DNA from: Psychrobacter sp. JCM 18900
GTDB lineage: Bacteria; Pseudomonadota; Gammaproteobacteria; Pseudomonadales; Moraxellaceae
Assembly (NCBI RefSeq): GCF_904846625.1
Contig: NZ_CAJHBL010000003.1
Coordinates: forward strand, 186,001 to 250,000
Reading direction: 5' to 3'
DNA: 64,000 nucleotides
Part shown: one piece after another, positions 1 through 10,030 of the stretch
Layout: the number at the start of each line of letters is the position of its first letter
Numbering within the stretch: the stretch's first letter is position 1
Made by a program: the position numbers and the translations under genes
Notes under the pieces: model-generated
The model's database searches: none
The model's input: only the letters and a program-made list of their open reading frames with translations
What the model was told of the DNA's origin: nothing

Positions 1-462
1 GCTAGATAGGCCGCTTAGTTGCTCGGTATCACCGCGTTCTGCGATCCAGTTCTCACGCAATTTTGGCAATCCACGTGTTAGGTCAATATCGACATTAGGG
101 TCGGTATATACACCTGAGGTGTCATACACATAAAACGGCGGATTATGCTCACCGTCTTTATCTCCAGTGCCACCAACAGGCGTATCAGCCAAGCTGATTT
201 CACGCATCGGTACTTGGATGTCAGGTCTTGAGCCTTCGATATAGACTTTTCTTGAGGCAGGTAAAATACGGTGCAAGTCGCGCGCATCTTCTTCGAAACG
301 GGCATCACTTGCGGCACGGTGAGCAGGGGTTTTTAGCGCATCTGCTTTTTTATCTGCTTTGACGTTGGTCGTGTCAGCAGCATTAAAAGCAAGCGTTGAG
401 TTGTCGGCTGGGTTATGCGTTTGGGCTTTCGGTGCAATTGAGGTGGTGTCTGCAGTAGTCAT
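1..462 (-). CDS. thiC: Phosphomethylpyrimidine synthase ThiC, N-terminal part (cut by window edge)
   Basis: Radical-SAM enzyme that converts aminoimidazole ribotide to HMP phosphate for thiamine synthesis in the cytoplasm. Only the first 154 codons are inside the window; the reading frame is open to base 1. Reading the minus strand gives the ThiC N-terminal domain, including the family-typical segments [20 protein letters not shown] and [12 protein letters not shown], then [17 protein letters not shown]. The start at 462 is chosen because it follows an AGGACA ribosome-binding site and precedes a short low-complexity leader. The catalytic C-terminal Fe-S motif lies outside the window. Control by the TPP riboswitch about 265 bases upstream is expected. 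Confidence 0.93.
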   Translation of the reverse strand, partial: MTTADTTSIAPKAQTHNPADNSTLAFNAADTTNVKADKKADALKTPAHRAASDARFEEDARDLHRILPASRKVYIEGSRPDIQVPMREISLADTPVGGTGDKDGEHNPPFYVYDTSGVYTDPNVDIDLTRGLPKLRENWIAERGDTEQLSGLSS

Positions 463-726
463 ATGCTGTCCTAGCGTGTTGGTTTTTGAATAAAATCAAC
501 ACCGCCAGTATCTGCGGGGGTAGGCATCCATCATCTAGACAAGTTTATATCATGAACCCACAACTTCGACCAAAAAGTATCGTCGCGCATGGTGCTCATC
601 AAATATTGGACGCAGCTTTATATCCTCTCTTCTTATCTGGTTATGCATCACGCATATTAAGACAGTAGTGACGATAAAAATGTATTTCTACGCGCCCTTT
701 GTCATAAATAACAAAGTGCTTAAGAC

Positions 727-850
727 TTCCCTGCGTCGGTACTAACCGCATCAGGTTCGGCGGGTGATCTCTCAGCGAATGTATTAAGGCGACTACTTCA
801 ATAAAGCAAGTTTAATAAAGTGAGTCAAAAATACACCGCACCCCGAGTCT
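727..850 (-). promoter_or_regulatory. TPP riboswitch (THI element) upstream of thiC
   Basis: Read on the minus strand, the segment begins with CTCGGGGTGC. After a variable arm of about 65 bases it contains CTGAGAGATCACCC, then GAACCTGAT, and ends in GACGCAGGGA. These are the conserved blocks of the thiamine pyrophosphate riboswitch in the correct order. It lies in the thiC leader and should lower thiC expression when TPP is plentiful. A TATAAA-like -10 is visible on the minus strand at 871-876, without a convincing -35. Confidence 0.93.
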
Positions 851-1055
851 GTCAGTGTTGTAAATCAGCCTTTATACTAACAAAATTCTGTACCAACGGC
901 TAATAGTATTTGGATACAAATATTCTGTGCCACACATACTATTCAATATTTTCGTGAATAATTTTTTGAGTGTTAATAAATGAAGATGCTTAGTATTATT
1001 AGGTTGTAGACAAATTATTCAAATATTATGTAAAGCGAATGAAGGATTCTAGAAG

Positions 1056-1073
1056 TTGTCATTAAACTGTCAT
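1056..1073 (+). promoter_or_regulatory. Pho box upstream of pstS
   Basis: The 18 bases TTGTCATTAAACTGTCAT are two 7-base direct repeats of the TGTCAT type separated by four A/T-rich bases, a close match to the PhoB-binding consensus. A -10-like AAGATAA sequence lies about 13 bases downstream (1086-1091), the usual spacing when a Pho box replaces the -35 element. PhoB activation of pstSCAB-phoU under phosphate starvation is inferred. phoB/phoR are not in the window. Confidence 0.85.
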
Positions 1074-1147
1074 AAAGATTTGGCAAGATAACACGCATAT
1101 CACAAGCAATGCTTTTTTATACCGTTGTTAAACTTCAGGAGTCCTAC

Positions 1148-2314
1148 ATGCGTTATTCGTTATTAGCAGTGGCCGTCAGTTGTACATTAATGCTTACGGC
1201 GTGTAATAAGTCAACAGATACGGCGGAGCCAACTGCTGATACTAGCAGTAGCGCTGTGACAACAGCTGAAACAACCTCTCAGACAGCATCTTCTGCTACG
1301 TCAGATTTTAAATCTGCTGAAAATATCGCTATGAATATTACAGGTGCAGGAGCGTCGTTCCCGCAGCCTATCTATGCGAAATGGTCATATGACTACAACG
1401 CTGCGACCGGCGGCCAAGTCAACTATCAGTCGATTGGCTCATCTGGTGGTATCAAACAAATTCAGTCGAAAACAGTAGATTTTGGTGCTTCTGATGCCCC
1501 AATGACGCCTGAAGAGTTAGACGAAGCAGGTTTGATCCAGTTCCCAACAGTCATCGGTGGTGTTGTACCAATCGTCAACATTGATGGTGTTGAGCCTGGT
1601 GCATTGAAACTAGACGGCACAACGTTGGCTGATATCTATTTGGGTAAGATTAGCAACTGGAATGACCCTGCGATTAAGGCGATGAACCCAGATTTGACCT
1701 TGCCAGATGCCCCAATCACAACAGTATTCCGCTCAGATGGTTCAGGTACGACTTTCAACTTTACTGACTATCTTGCCAAGGTTTCACCAAACTGGAAAGA
1801 CACTGTTGGCGTTGATAAAACCGTCAAGTGGCCGACTTCTGCTACTGGTGCAGGTGGTAAAGGTAACGAAGGCGTCTCAAGCTACGTAAACCGCATGAAA
1901 AACTCTATCGGCTATGTTGAGTATGCTTACGCTAAGCAAAATAAGATGTCACATACTGCGCTGAAAAACGCAGCTGGTAACATCGTACAGCCATCTGCTG
2001 AGACGTTTGCTGCGGCAGGTGATATCGACTGGTCACAACAAGAAGGCTTTTATAAAGTCATCACCAACTCTGAAACTGACCAAGCATGGCCTATCGCTGC
2101 TGCGACCTTTATCTTGGTACATAAGCAACCAGAAAATCCTCAGCAAGTCGCTGGCGTATTGAACTTCTTTGACTGGGCTTATACCCAAGGTGATGACAGC
2201 GCCATGGAACTAGACTACGTACCATTCTCTGATACGGCAGTAGCCTTGTTCAAAGAGAAGTGGAACGAAGTGAAAGGTAGCGATGGACAGCCTGTCTACA
2301 AGCCAGCTCAGTAA
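1148..2314 (+). CDS. pstS: Phosphate ABC transporter, periplasmic phosphate-binding lipoprotein PstS
   Basis: Binds inorganic phosphate in the periplasm and hands it to PstCA. The start at 1148 follows a CAGGAG ribosome-binding site; an in-frame upstream TTG at 1109 has none. The 388-residue product begins with a lipoprotein signal ending in LTAC, so it is probably lipid-anchored, followed by a Thr/Ser/Ala-rich linker of about 45 residues. Family motifs visible are GAGASFPQPIYAKW, GSSGGIKQI, FRSDGSGTTFNFTDYL and GNEGVSSYVNRMK, which form the phosphate pocket. It is first in a pst operon directly behind a Pho box. Two long RNA stems separate it from pstC, which fits the usual excess of PstS over membrane subunits. 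Confidence 0.96.
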   Translation: MRYSLLAVAVSCTLMLTACNKSTDTAEPTADTSSSAVTTAETTSQTASSATSDFKSAENIAMNITGAGASFPQPIYAKWSYDYNAATGGQVNYQSIGSSGGIKQIQSKTVDFGASDAPMTPEELDEAGLIQFPTVIGGVVPIVNIDGVEPGALKLDGTTLADIYLGKISNWNDPAIKAMNPDLTLPDAPITTVFRSDGSGTTFNFTDYLAKVSPNWKDTVGVDKTVKWPTSATGAGGKGNEGVSSYVNRMKNSIGYVEYAYAKQNKMSHTALKNAAGNIVQPSAETFAAAGDIDWSQQEGFYKVITNSETDQAWPIAAATFILVHKQPENPQQVAGVLNFFDWAYTQGDDSAMELDYVPFSDTAVALFKEKWNEVKGSDGQPVYKPAQ

Positions 2315-2354
2315 TTTGTTTCTGCTAAATACGATTTAGCAACCGACAAGTTAT

Positions 2355-2396
2355 CCTCTCGAATAACTATTCTCCGGTAGTTGTTTGAGAGGTTTT
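2355..2396 (+). terminator. Stem-loop after pstS (attenuator or mRNA-stabilising hairpin)
   Basis: Bases 2355-2370 and 2377-2392 can form a 16-base-pair RNA helix, with two G-U pairs, around a short TCTCC-type loop, followed by TTTT. It sits 40 bases after the pstS stop. It may partially terminate transcription or protect the 3' end of the pstS message. The short U run makes full termination uncertain. Confidence 0.6.
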
Positions 2397-2466
2397 AACA
2401 CAGCAAATTTGATGAATACATCCCGATAGATATGGTTACTCATACCATTTAAGTTTGTTGTGTTAA
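2395..2466 (+). promoter_or_regulatory. Second long-range inverted repeat between pstS and pstC
   Basis: Left arm TTAACACAGCAAATTT (2395-2410) and right arm AAGTTTGTTGTGTTAA (2451-2466) pair over all 16 positions if two G-U wobbles are allowed in RNA. They enclose about 40 bases and directly follow the first hairpin. Function unknown; a processing or stability element is possible. Confidence 0.5.
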
Positions 2467-2523
2467 GACCTGATATACATCTTTTTAATATTTCGATTCA
2501 TCCCATTCAATGCTGAGACACTT

Positions 2524-3477
2524 ATGACAGACTTAAGGTCCCAACTGGCTAAACAAAAACGTTACGACGCTTTATTTGTGAACTCTACTAAAGCGTTTGC
2601 CATACTCGTCCTCCTATCTTTAGGGGGCATTTTGGTGTCTCTAATTGTTGGAGCATGGCCGAGTATTCAAGAGTTTGGTTTGGGATTTTATACCAGCAAT
2701 AACTGGGATACGGTCGCCAATGAATACGGGGCATTAGCGCCTATTTACGGCACCTTAGTCACGTCATTTATCGCTATTGTTATCGCGGTTCCAGTCAGTT
2801 TCGGTATTGCGATATTTTTAACCGAGATGTGCCCTAAGTTCCTCAAAAAACCACTTGGTATCGCCATTGAGTTGTTGGCTGGTATCCCATCTATCATTTA
2901 TGGTATGTGGGGATTGTTCGTATTTGCGCCATTCTTTGGTGATCACATTCAGCCATGGTTCATTGAACACATCGGCCCTTTGCCTATTATCGGTAAACTG
3001 TTTGCAGGTGCGCCTATGGGACTGGGTATGTTTACCGCCTCCCTAGTACTTGCCATTATGATCATACCGTTCATCGCTGCCACCATGCGTGATGTTTTCT
3101 CTGTCGTACCAGACTTACTGAAAGAGTCAGCATATGGTATGGGCGCGACGACTTGGGAAGTTATGTTCAAGATTATCCTGCCTTATACCAAAGCTGGTGT
3201 CGTTGGCGGCGTAATTTTGGGACTGGGTCGAGCATTGGGTGAGACGATGGCAGTTACTTTCTTAATTGGTAATGCGTTTAATATCAGTCCAAGTCTATTT
3301 ACTTCTGGTGTGACGATTACCTCGGCCTTGGCCAATGAGTTTGCTGAAGCGTCTAGTGAGCTACACCTTGCGTCTCTACTACATCTAGGCTTAATCTTAT
3401 TTGTCATCACTTTCATTGTGCTGTCTTTAGCAAAACTAATGCTCATGCGCATGGATCACAAAGCAGGTAATCGATAA
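2524..3477 (+). CDS. pstC: Phosphate ABC transporter permease PstC
   Basis: Inner-membrane permease subunit of the high-affinity phosphate importer, pairing with PstA. The 317-residue protein has about six hydrophobic segments, starting at residues 25-45 and ending near 285-308. The EAA-type cytoplasmic loop that contacts the PstB ATPase is visible as [30 protein letters not shown], a typical PstC/PstA signature, follows. The ATG at 2524 is 209 bases after pstS, across the two RNA stems, and pstA follows after 61 bases. Confidence 0.95.
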   Translation: MTDLRSQLAKQKRYDALFVNSTKAFAILVLLSLGGILVSLIVGAWPSIQEFGLGFYTSNNWDTVANEYGALAPIYGTLVTSFIAIVIAVPVSFGIAIFLTEMCPKFLKKPLGIAIELLAGIPSIIYGMWGLFVFAPFFGDHIQPWFIEHIGPLPIIGKLFAGAPMGLGMFTASLVLAIMIIPFIAATMRDVFSVVPDLLKESAYGMGATTWEVMFKIILPYTKAGVVGGVILGLGRALGETMAVTFLIGNAFNISPSLFTSGVTITSALANEFAEASSELHLASLLHLGLILFVITFIVLSLAKLMLMRMDHKAGNR

Positions 3478-3538
3478 ATCTGTTACCGATTTATTGAACC
3501 TTGATAGATATTGATAAAAGATATGGGAAATAAATATT

Positions 3539-4444
3539 ATGCCTGCTAACAATGCGATCAATGCACCACTACCTACTAAGCCAAACGGCGCTACCCGCTA
3601 CAATCAAAGCCTTTATAACAAGCGTCGTTTGACCAACAAGTTAGGTCTGGGTTTTGCTATGTCAGCGATGGTTTTTGGCCTGTTTTGGTTGTCATGGATT
3701 TTGGTGACTTTGTTTGTTGAAGGCTTCCAAGGTATGGTGCAGCTACCAATCTTTACCGCCGATACGCCGCCACCGATGAGTGCAGGCGGTTTACGCAATG
3801 CTATCGTTGGTTCGGTCATGTTGGCTTTTTCAGGATTGTTTATCGGTGCACCTATTGGTCTTATGACAGGTATTTACCTATCTGAGTTTGCTAAAGGCAG
3901 TATGCTGGGCAAGGTCACACGCTTTTTAAATGATATTCTATTGTCAGCGCCATCGATTGTCATCGGTCTATTTATCTATGCACTGATGGTAAAAGGTCAA
4001 AGTTTCTCTGGTTGGGCAGGCGCGTTGGCATTGGCATTGATTGTTATTCCGGTGGTCGTACGTACGACAGAAAACATGCTGAACTTGGTACCGAATAGTC
4101 TACGCGAAGCAGCCTATGCGCTAGGTACTCCTAAATGGAAACTGGTCACTCAGGTAACTGTGAAAGCTGCGCGCGCGGGACTGACCACAGGTGTGCTATT
4201 GGCTTTTGCTCGAATCACTGGTGAGACAGCACCGTTACTATTTACCGCACTTAACAATCAATACTTCAGTACAGATATGGGTCAGCCTATTGCTAACTTA
4301 CCCAACACCATTTACCAGTTTGCGATGAGTCCTTATGACAACTGGCATACATTGGCTTGGGCGGCAGCACTACTTATCACAGCATCTGTCCTAGTGTTGA
4401 ATATTTTGGCAAGATTTATCGGTGGTAGAGGTCAGCCCAAATAA
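3539..4444 (+). CDS. pstA: Phosphate ABC transporter permease PstA
   Basis: Second membrane subunit of the phosphate importer. The 301-residue sequence has a cytoplasmic N-terminus of about 35 residues, then six predicted membrane segments. The ATPase-contacting loop is NSLREAAYALGTPKWKLVTQ, followed by ARITGETAPLLFTA, which matches the PstA signature. It lies between pstC and pstB in the same direction with short gaps, so it is probably part of one pst transcript. Confidence 0.95.
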   Translation: MPANNAINAPLPTKPNGATRYNQSLYNKRRLTNKLGLGFAMSAMVFGLFWLSWILVTLFVEGFQGMVQLPIFTADTPPPMSAGGLRNAIVGSVMLAFSGLFIGAPIGLMTGIYLSEFAKGSMLGKVTRFLNDILLSAPSIVIGLFIYALMVKGQSFSGWAGALALALIVIPVVVRTTENMLNLVPNSLREAAYALGTPKWKLVTQVTVKAARAGLTTGVLLAFARITGETAPLLFTALNNQYFSTDMGQPIANLPNTIYQFAMSPYDNWHTLAWAAALLITASVLVLNILARFIGGRGQPK

Positions 4445-4532
4445 GGGCTGAGAGCAGACCAGACTGTAGTACGCTACACGCTAAGCATTTACTTAAACTT
4501 ATATGAAATTAATTGAGCTAGGTTGAAATATT

Positions 4533-5453
4533 ATGAATGATGTCCTAAGCAACGTCCGTACGAATACGACTGCTGACAACTTTAATACGGCAACAGGTAG
4601 CCTATTAAATAGACCCATGTCTACTAGCGCCCAAGCTCAGCAACCAAACACTGCTGATTTTAATAAGCAAACGATTCAAGATATTCCTAAGAATATGCCT
4701 GCTGCAAAAATGGAAGTTCGAGATCTAAACTTCTATTACGATGATTTTCAGGCATTAAAAAACATCAATATCGATATCGCTGATAAAAAAGTGACCGCTT
4801 TTATTGGTCCTTCAGGTTGTGGTAAGTCTACGCTACTACGTACCTTTAACCGTATGTACGATCTATATCCAGGTATGCGCGCAGAGGGCAATATCAATTT
4901 AGATGGCAAAAACATCTTGGGTAAAGACATCGATGTGAACTTACTGCGTGCACAAGTTGGCATGGTTTTTCAGAAGCCAACGCCGTTCCCGATGTCAATC
5001 TATGACAATGTTGCCTTTGGCGTACGACTATATGAAAAGTTGAGTAAGGCTGAGCTAGACAATCGCGTGGAGTGGGCTTTGAAAAAATCAGCACTATGGC
5101 CAGAAGTAAAAGACAAGCTAAAAGCATCAGGACTGTCGTTATCAGGTGGCCAGCAGCAACGTCTGTGTATCGCTCGTAGTGTGGCGACCAAGCCTGAAGT
5201 ACTGTTGCTTGATGAGCCGACATCAGCACTGGATCCTATCTCGACGGGTGCTATCGAAGATTTGATCGAAGATCTGAAAAACGACTATACCATCGCTATC
5301 GTTACTCACAATATGCAGCAAGCGGCACGCGTATCTGACTATACGGTCTATATGTATCTAGGCGATATGATTGAGATGGGGGAGACCGATCAGATATTCA
5401 CCAAACCTACCCAAACCGCGACAGAAGACTATATTACAGGTCGTTATGGCTAA
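4533..5453 (+). CDS. pstB: Phosphate import ATP-binding protein PstB
   Basis: ATPase that powers PstCA on the cytoplasmic side. The ABC signatures are clear: Walker [13 protein letters not shown]-loop [15 protein letters not shown] (typical of PstB), [14 protein letters not shown], Walker [14 protein letters not shown] and switch histidine VTHNM. At 306 residues it is about 50 longer than usual. The extra part is an N-terminal Asn/Thr/Gln-rich stretch before [14 protein letters not shown]. The start at 4533 is the only upstream ATG with a plausible ribosome-binding site; a later start near residue 60 (MEVRDL) cannot be excluded. Confidence 0.96.
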   Translation: MNDVLSNVRTNTTADNFNTATGSLLNRPMSTSAQAQQPNTADFNKQTIQDIPKNMPAAKMEVRDLNFYYDDFQALKNINIDIADKKVTAFIGPSGCGKSTLLRTFNRMYDLYPGMRAEGNINLDGKNILGKDIDVNLLRAQVGMVFQKPTPFPMSIYDNVAFGVRLYEKLSKAELDNRVEWALKKSALWPEVKDKLKASGLSLSGGQQQRLCIARSVATKPEVLLLDEPTSALDPISTGAIEDLIEDLKNDYTIAIVTHNMQQAARVSDYTVYMYLGDMIEMGETDQIFTKPTQTATEDYITGRYG

Positions 5454-5572
5454 CATTGATTGAGATTGAAATCGGTACAAGCAGACAAAGCTGATTAGTA
5501 TGTCATAGGCCGAATTTCTAAATTCATAGGCACACTGCGCTATTAAAATATAGATTCTAGGGAATACCTCTC

Positions 5573-6355
5573 ATGCAAAGTGATAAGCATATCTCCAAAA
5601 GTTTCGACCAAGATCTTGATGAAGCCATCCGTTTATTTTTATACATGGGTGATAGCGCGGCTAACCAAGTGGCCAAAGCCATCCATGCTCTTATCGATAA
5701 AGATGAAACACTGGCGCAAGAAGTCATCGATATGGATTTCGATATCAATCGAATGGAAGTCGAACTCGACGAGCACATTTTATTATTGGTCGCCAAACGC
5801 CAGCCAGCAGCCAGTGATTTGCGCTTAGTCATGTCAATCAGTAAAGGTGTGGTTGATTTGGAACGTATCGGCGATGAAGCGGTAAAAATTGCGCGAATGG
5901 CTAGCAAAATAGCGGCAGAAGGTAAATCAGCATACGGCTACGCTGAAGTTCAGCATCTGAGCAATCAAGTTCGTCTGATGCTAAACAACTCGCTAGAAGC
6001 TTTTAGTCAATCGAATGCGGAACAAGCGTTTGAAGTGATGCGTAATGATAGCGCGGTCAATACCGAATATCAGTCAGCCATTCGTGCTTTGATGACCTAT
6101 ATTATGGAAGACTCGCGTCATGTATCAAAAGTCATCAATATCATGTGGATATTACGATCGCTTGAGCGTATCGGTGACCATGCACAAAATGTCGCAGAGC
6201 TAGTGATTAACTATATCAGTGGACAAGACGTACGCCATTCAGACTATGCCATGGTCGAAAAAGCGGTACAAGAAGCCAATGACCGATTGGCCGCTCGTCA
6301 AGTTAGTACATTGTCAGCCAATGAGCTTGAAACGTCAGACAGTGATGAAGGCTGA
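5573..6355 (+). CDS. phoU: Phosphate signalling complex protein PhoU
   Basis: Cytoplasmic negative regulator that links Pst transporter state to PhoR and prevents toxic phosphate uptake. The 260-residue protein shows the two-fold PhoU helical repeat with metal-binding motifs DLERIGDEA (residues about 94-102) and SLERIGDHA (about 205-213). It is the last gene of the pst operon, 119 bases after pstB, and is followed by a strong terminator. The C-terminal tail after about residue 235 is acidic and probably flexible. Confidence 0.95.
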   Translation: MQSDKHISKSFDQDLDEAIRLFLYMGDSAANQVAKAIHALIDKDETLAQEVIDMDFDINRMEVELDEHILLLVAKRQPAASDLRLVMSISKGVVDLERIGDEAVKIARMASKIAAEGKSAYGYAEVQHLSNQVRLMLNNSLEAFSQSNAEQAFEVMRNDSAVNTEYQSAIRALMTYIMEDSRHVSKVINIMWILRSLERIGDHAQNVAELVINYISGQDVRHSDYAMVEKAVQEANDRLAARQVSTLSANELETSDSDEG

Positions 6356-6385
6356 TAAGAATGACTGTGATCTTCACCTTATAAT

Positions 6386-6417
6386 AAAAAACGCGCTATA
6401 GTGAGCGCGTTTTTTTA
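6386..6417 (+). terminator. Intrinsic terminator after phoU
   Basis: A GC-rich stem ACGCGCT / AGCGCGT (6391-6397 with 6404-6410) is flanked by an A run and a run of T. It works on the plus strand for the pst operon and could also stop minus-strand transcription. Confidence 0.9.
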
Positions 6418-6454
6418 TGATTATTAAATATTGCTACTAGGAGGCAAGTACATC

Positions 6455-6745
6455 CTAGCTTTCTGGTGTCCAGCCTTGTGCGCGCTCATAGTCTTCATTG
6501 TCTAAGAACTTATCACGCTGCTCTGTTAAAAACTTTTTGGCAGCAGGATCCATCATGCTTAGATGGTTTTCATTGATAAGCATCGTTTGATGCTCAAGCC
6601 ATTCTTTCCACGCCTTTTCCGAAACGGTCTCTTGCAGCTCTTGACCTTTTTTATTAGGGAAGGGTGGATGCGGCATCTTTGGTAAATCTTGCTTATATTT
6701 ACGGCAAAACACAGTATTTGCTTGAGGATTAAAAGTCTCAGTCAT
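6455..6745 (-). CDS. yggX: Probable Fe(2+)-trafficking protein (YggX family)
   Basis: Small cytoplasmic protein linked to iron handling and protection of Fe-S clusters from oxidation. The 96-residue sequence contains the conserved core [19 protein letters not shown] with the single N-terminal cysteine, then [17 protein letters not shown] and [18 protein letters not shown] segments, all family landmarks. The start at 6745 is chosen because AAGGAA lies just upstream. An ATG 18 bases earlier (6763) lacks a ribosome-binding site. It is a single gene between the pst terminator and argH. Confidence 0.93.
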   Translation of the reverse strand: MTETFNPQANTVFCRKYKQDLPKMPHPPFPNKKGQELQETVSEKAWKEWLEHQTMLINENHLSMMDPAAKKFLTEQRDKFLDNEDYERAQGWTPES

Positions 6746-6991
6746 AAGGCATTCCTTATTCATTATATTAAGTGATTAAGTCAAATATCATATGAGTCTA
6801 TGATAACGGTCTTGGTAGATTTAGCAAAGGGTACTAATGTATATCGTCAAGCCTCTATCCATTTGTTATAAAATCTCTGGTAGTTGGTCTATAACAAATA
6901 CTATCTGCGTTTAATTTTTTTATTGAAATTTTCAAAGCTAGTGATATTTTGAAAATGACATTGGCCAAACCAGTAGAGGTCATAGGACAAA

Positions 6992-7022
6992 TAAAAACAC
7001 CCGCATAAGTAGCGGGTGTTAA
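6992..7022 (-). terminator. Intrinsic terminator after argH
   Basis: A nine-base stem AACACCCGC / GCGGGTGTT (6996-7004 with 7012-7020) is followed on the minus strand by a T-rich run. It ends the argH transcript. Confidence 0.85.
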
Positions 7023-7062
7023 GTTTAAATTAGCAAGTTGGCTGTTATTTGCAAATTAATGA

Positions 7063-8568
7063 TTAAGCAAAGGCTTTTAAGCGGGCACGGCCATTAACCA
7101 CCGCTTGCTTGACTTGGTTTGGCGCAGTGCCACCCAAATGGTCACGAGCTGCTAATGAGCCTTCTAGCGTTAGATAATCAAAGACATCCTCACCGATAGC
7201 ATCGCTAAATTGCTGTAGCTGTGCCAATGATAAATCACTTAGATCAACACCTTCTTTGATGCCTAAAGCAACAGCATTACCAACCACTTCATGGGCATCA
7301 CGGAATGCCACGCCTTGACGTACTAAGTAATCTGCCAAGTCAGTTGCAGTTGCATAGCCTTTCATCGTAGCAGCACGCATGCTTTCTTTGTTTGGTGTGA
7401 TATTCGGTAGCATATCAGCAAATGCTAATAGCGAACCTGTTAACGTATCAACACAGTCAAACAAAGGCTCTTTGTCTTCTTGATTGTCTTTGTTGTAGGC
7501 GAGTGGCTGGCTCTTCATTAGACTAAGTAAAGTCATCAGCTGACCAAAGACACGTGCCGCTTTACCGCGTACCAACTCAGGTACGTCAGGGTTTTTCTTT
7601 TGCGGCATAATCGATGAGCCTGTACAGAAGCGATCTGGTATCTGCACAAAATTAAATTGTGCTGACATCCAAAGAATAATCTCTTCGCTCATACGCGACA
7701 TATGCATCATCAAGATAGAAGCCGCTGAAGTAAACTCAATCGCAAAGTCACGGTCTGAAACGGCATCGAGTGAATTTTGACAAATACCTTCAAAACCTAG
7801 CAATTCAGCAGTGATGGTACGATCGATTGGGAAAGTCGTACCAGCAAGCGCTGCACCACCAAGTGGCATCTGATTGATACGGCGACGTGCATCGACAAGA
7901 CGCTCAGTATCGCGATACAACATCTCAAACCAAGCCATCACGTGATGCCCAAAGCTAACAGGCTGTGCTGTTTGCAAATGAGTAAAGCCTGGCATGATAG
8001 TAGCAGTATGTTGCTCAGCCAAATCAAGTAAACCACTTTGCAAACGTACTAATAACTCAATAATATTATCAGTCTCTTCGCGCAACCATAGGCGAATGTC
8101 TGTGGCTACCTGATCGTTACGGCTACGACCAGTGTGTAGCTTTTTACCAACGGCGCCTATAATGTCAGTCAAACGTGACTCGACGTTCATATGCACGTCT
8201 TCAAGGGCGATCGACCAGTTAAACTCACCCGCCTCAATCTCGCGCAATACTTGCTGCAAGCCATCAATAATAGTGGCAACTTCATCAGCAGTTAAAATGT
8301 CACATTCTTTTAGCATCGTTGCATGAGCAATCGAGCCTTGAATATCGTGACGAGCAAAGCGCTGGTCAAAGCCTACAGAAGCAGTAAAGGCGGCAACGAA
8401 GCTATCTGTCGCTTCACTGAAGCGTCCACCCCACATTTGTTGGCCTTGGCTACTAGCAGGCGCAGTCTGCGTTCTGGTACTTGTTATAGGAGCATCTGTG
8501 CTAAAATCAGAGTCAGATGAACTTTTACTTGATTCAGGATTACTAGGTTTTGAAGAATTGGCGTTCAT
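7063..8568 (-). CDS. argH: Argininosuccinate lyase
   Basis: Catalyses the last step of arginine synthesis, splitting argininosuccinate into arginine and fumarate. The fumarase/aspartase-superfamily signature [12 protein letters not shown] is present, as are [16 protein letters not shown] and the HTHLQ-like [10 protein letters not shown] segment. The ATG at 8568 gives 501 residues, with a Ser/Thr-rich N-terminal leader of about 44 residues before [14 protein letters not shown] shorter start at 8436 (MWGG) with a distant AAGG is possible. The gene is divergent from the algZ-like kinase and their 5' ends overlap slightly if the chosen starts are right. Confidence 0.95.
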   Translation of the reverse strand: MNANSSKPSNPESSKSSSDSDFSTDAPITSTRTQTAPASSQGQQMWGGRFSEATDSFVAAFTASVGFDQRFARHDIQGSIAHATMLKECDILTADEVATIIDGLQQVLREIEAGEFNWSIALEDVHMNVESRLTDIIGAVGKKLHTGRSRNDQVATDIRLWLREETDNIIELLVRLQSGLLDLAEQHTATIMPGFTHLQTAQPVSFGHHVMAWFEMLYRDTERLVDARRRINQMPLGGAALAGTTFPIDRTITAELLGFEGICQNSLDAVSDRDFAIEFTSAASILMMHMSRMSEEIILWMSAQFNFVQIPDRFCTGSSIMPQKKNPDVPELVRGKAARVFGQLMTLLSLMKSQPLAYNKDNQEDKEPLFDCVDTLTGSLLAFADMLPNITPNKESMRAATMKGYATATDLADYLVRQGVAFRDAHEVVGNAVALGIKEGVDLSDLSLAQLQQFSDAIGEDVFDYLTLEGSLAARDHLGGTAPNQVKQAVVNGRARLKAFA

Positions 8569-9701
8569 ATCGGTACAAGACAAGTCAAAAGAATAAGAAC
8601 TCGAGTATAGCAAATGATGAGGTTGCCTTACTAGCTACACGCTTAGAGTTTTTTATTCCTAAACTCATGGAGATCATGAGGCCTTGGCAGTGGCTGACAT
8701 ATATCTTTTTTTGGTCCTTGTTCCTAACGGTAATGGAGCGCCATAGCCTAGCCACTTGGTCAGATTTCATGATTCAGTTTCTACGTAGTTTCACCCAAAA
8801 CGCTCTGACGGTTATCCCCTCACTGTATTTAGTTGACTATCTACGCCCTGCTTTTAAAAACGCCAGTATTCTTAGCGTAAGTATGCGGATTGTACTGTTA
8901 CTGATGTTTGCTGCTGCAGTTTCGATGGCGTTAGTCACATTATCTATGATTAATTTCGGTTGGCTAACATATGATAGTCGCACGTTTGTATTGAATATCG
9001 TGCTCAATACAGTGTTGTCTGGTGGTTTTACGACTGTGTTTCTGTTATATTTTTTGCGTAGCTACCGTGAGCTTAATGCACTTAAGCTGTCCTTTGAATA
9101 TAAATTGACTGCGCAAAACGATCTAATAAAAGCCCGTACGGCTCCGCACTTTTTCTTTAATACTATCAATACACTCGTATCTCTGATTGAATCGAACCCG
9201 CCCAAAGCCGCTGACTTATTACAGCATGTCTCTGCACTATTCCGTGCTAGTTTTAGCGGTACACGCGAGATTAGCTTTGAAGAAGAGGTCGATCTCTGTG
9301 AGCATTATTTGGCAATCGAATCTAGTCGTCTGGCAGACAAGCTCGAAGTCAATTGGAAGTTACCTGAAGAAGATATCATGTACGACATGGTTATCACTGC
9401 GCTAACGCTACAAAGCGTGCTAGAGAAAATACTGCTCAATGTGGTAGAGATGACGACAGAAACTATCTGCATCAATATCGAAGTTACGTGGGAACAACAC
9501 CGAGTCAAAATTATGATTGATGTTGCGCTTCCCAAAAAGACATTAATTATCAATCATGATTTGCGCCAACATATGAATTTCTATATTCAAGCTGATCGTT
9601 TGCGCGCCCATTTTGGACAAAGTGCTGATATTCAAAGTTCGGTAGCCAGCACCCAAATTATCACCATCATCGACTATCCTCTACAAGACGTCGGTTTATA
9701 A
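8550..9701 (+). CDS. algZ: AlgZ/FimS-like sensor histidine kinase, degenerate ATPase domain
   Basis: Membrane sensor of the LytS/AlgZ type, probable partner of the AlgR-like regulator downstream. Four hydrophobic segments span about residues 48-62, 82-95, 110-135 and 145-168. A His_kinase (PF06580-like) region follows with phospho-acceptor His200 in [12 protein letters not shown]. The N-box expected as LVEN appears as VLEKILLN, and no glycine-rich G-box is seen, so ATP binding may be weak or lost. Pseudomonas FimS/AlgZ is also described as atypical. The start is a TTG at 8550: the FFIPKLM segment aligns with FFLPELC near the FimS N-terminus, so the ATGs at 8667 and 8676 look too late. Order argH / algZ / algR / hemC / hemD matches Pseudomonas. 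Confidence 0.8.
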   Translation: MKNWRSYRYKTSQKNKNSSIANDEVALLATRLEFFIPKLMEIMRPWQWLTYIFFWSLFLTVMERHSLATWSDFMIQFLRSFTQNALTVIPSLYLVDYLRPAFKNASILSVSMRIVLLLMFAAAVSMALVTLSMINFGWLTYDSRTFVLNIVLNTVLSGGFTTVFLLYFLRSYRELNALKLSFEYKLTAQNDLIKARTAPHFFFNTINTLVSLIESNPPKAADLLQHVSALFRASFSGTREISFEEEVDLCEHYLAIESSRLADKLEVNWKLPEEDIMYDMVITALTLQSVLEKILLNVVEMTTETICINIEVTWEQHRVKIMIDVALPKKTLIINHDLRQHMNFYIQADRLRAHFGQSADIQSSVASTQIITIIDYPLQDVGL

Positions 9702-10030
9702 CCTACTGTTCTTTATTAGCTTTCTCCATTTTTTCAACTCCTAAAAGCCTATGTGGCATACTTATTGCAGAACCATGTATAGACGTCATAATTTATGTTT
9801 GATAAATAATGATTACGAATCAGTAATATCATAACTACCGTGAAACACAATTACACCATATAAAACCTACCTATAGCAGGAGTATATTGTCCGCTATAAA
9901 AACTGGTAGTTTTCGTCAGAATTTTATTAAATAATTTAGATTTTATATTCTAAGTGATTGATAATGAGTGCTAATATAGCCGTAATACTATTGAAAAAAA
10001 TATTAAGTATGTCCTTGGATGGGAGTTTGC
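9702..10030. other. A/T-rich gap between algZ and algR
   Basis: About 330 bases with no convincing coding sequence on either strand. The separation suggests that the regulator gene has its own promoter here, but no clear -35/-10 pair could be assigned. Confidence 0.6.

Noticed and set aside
486..668. 60-codon plus-strand frame in the thiC leader
   Set aside because: Lies opposite the 5' leader between the TPP riboswitch and thiC, no ribosome-binding site, no recognisable protein character.
4894..5229. 111-codon minus-strand frame inside pstB
   Set aside because: Fully antisense to the conserved PstB coding sequence; a shadow frame.
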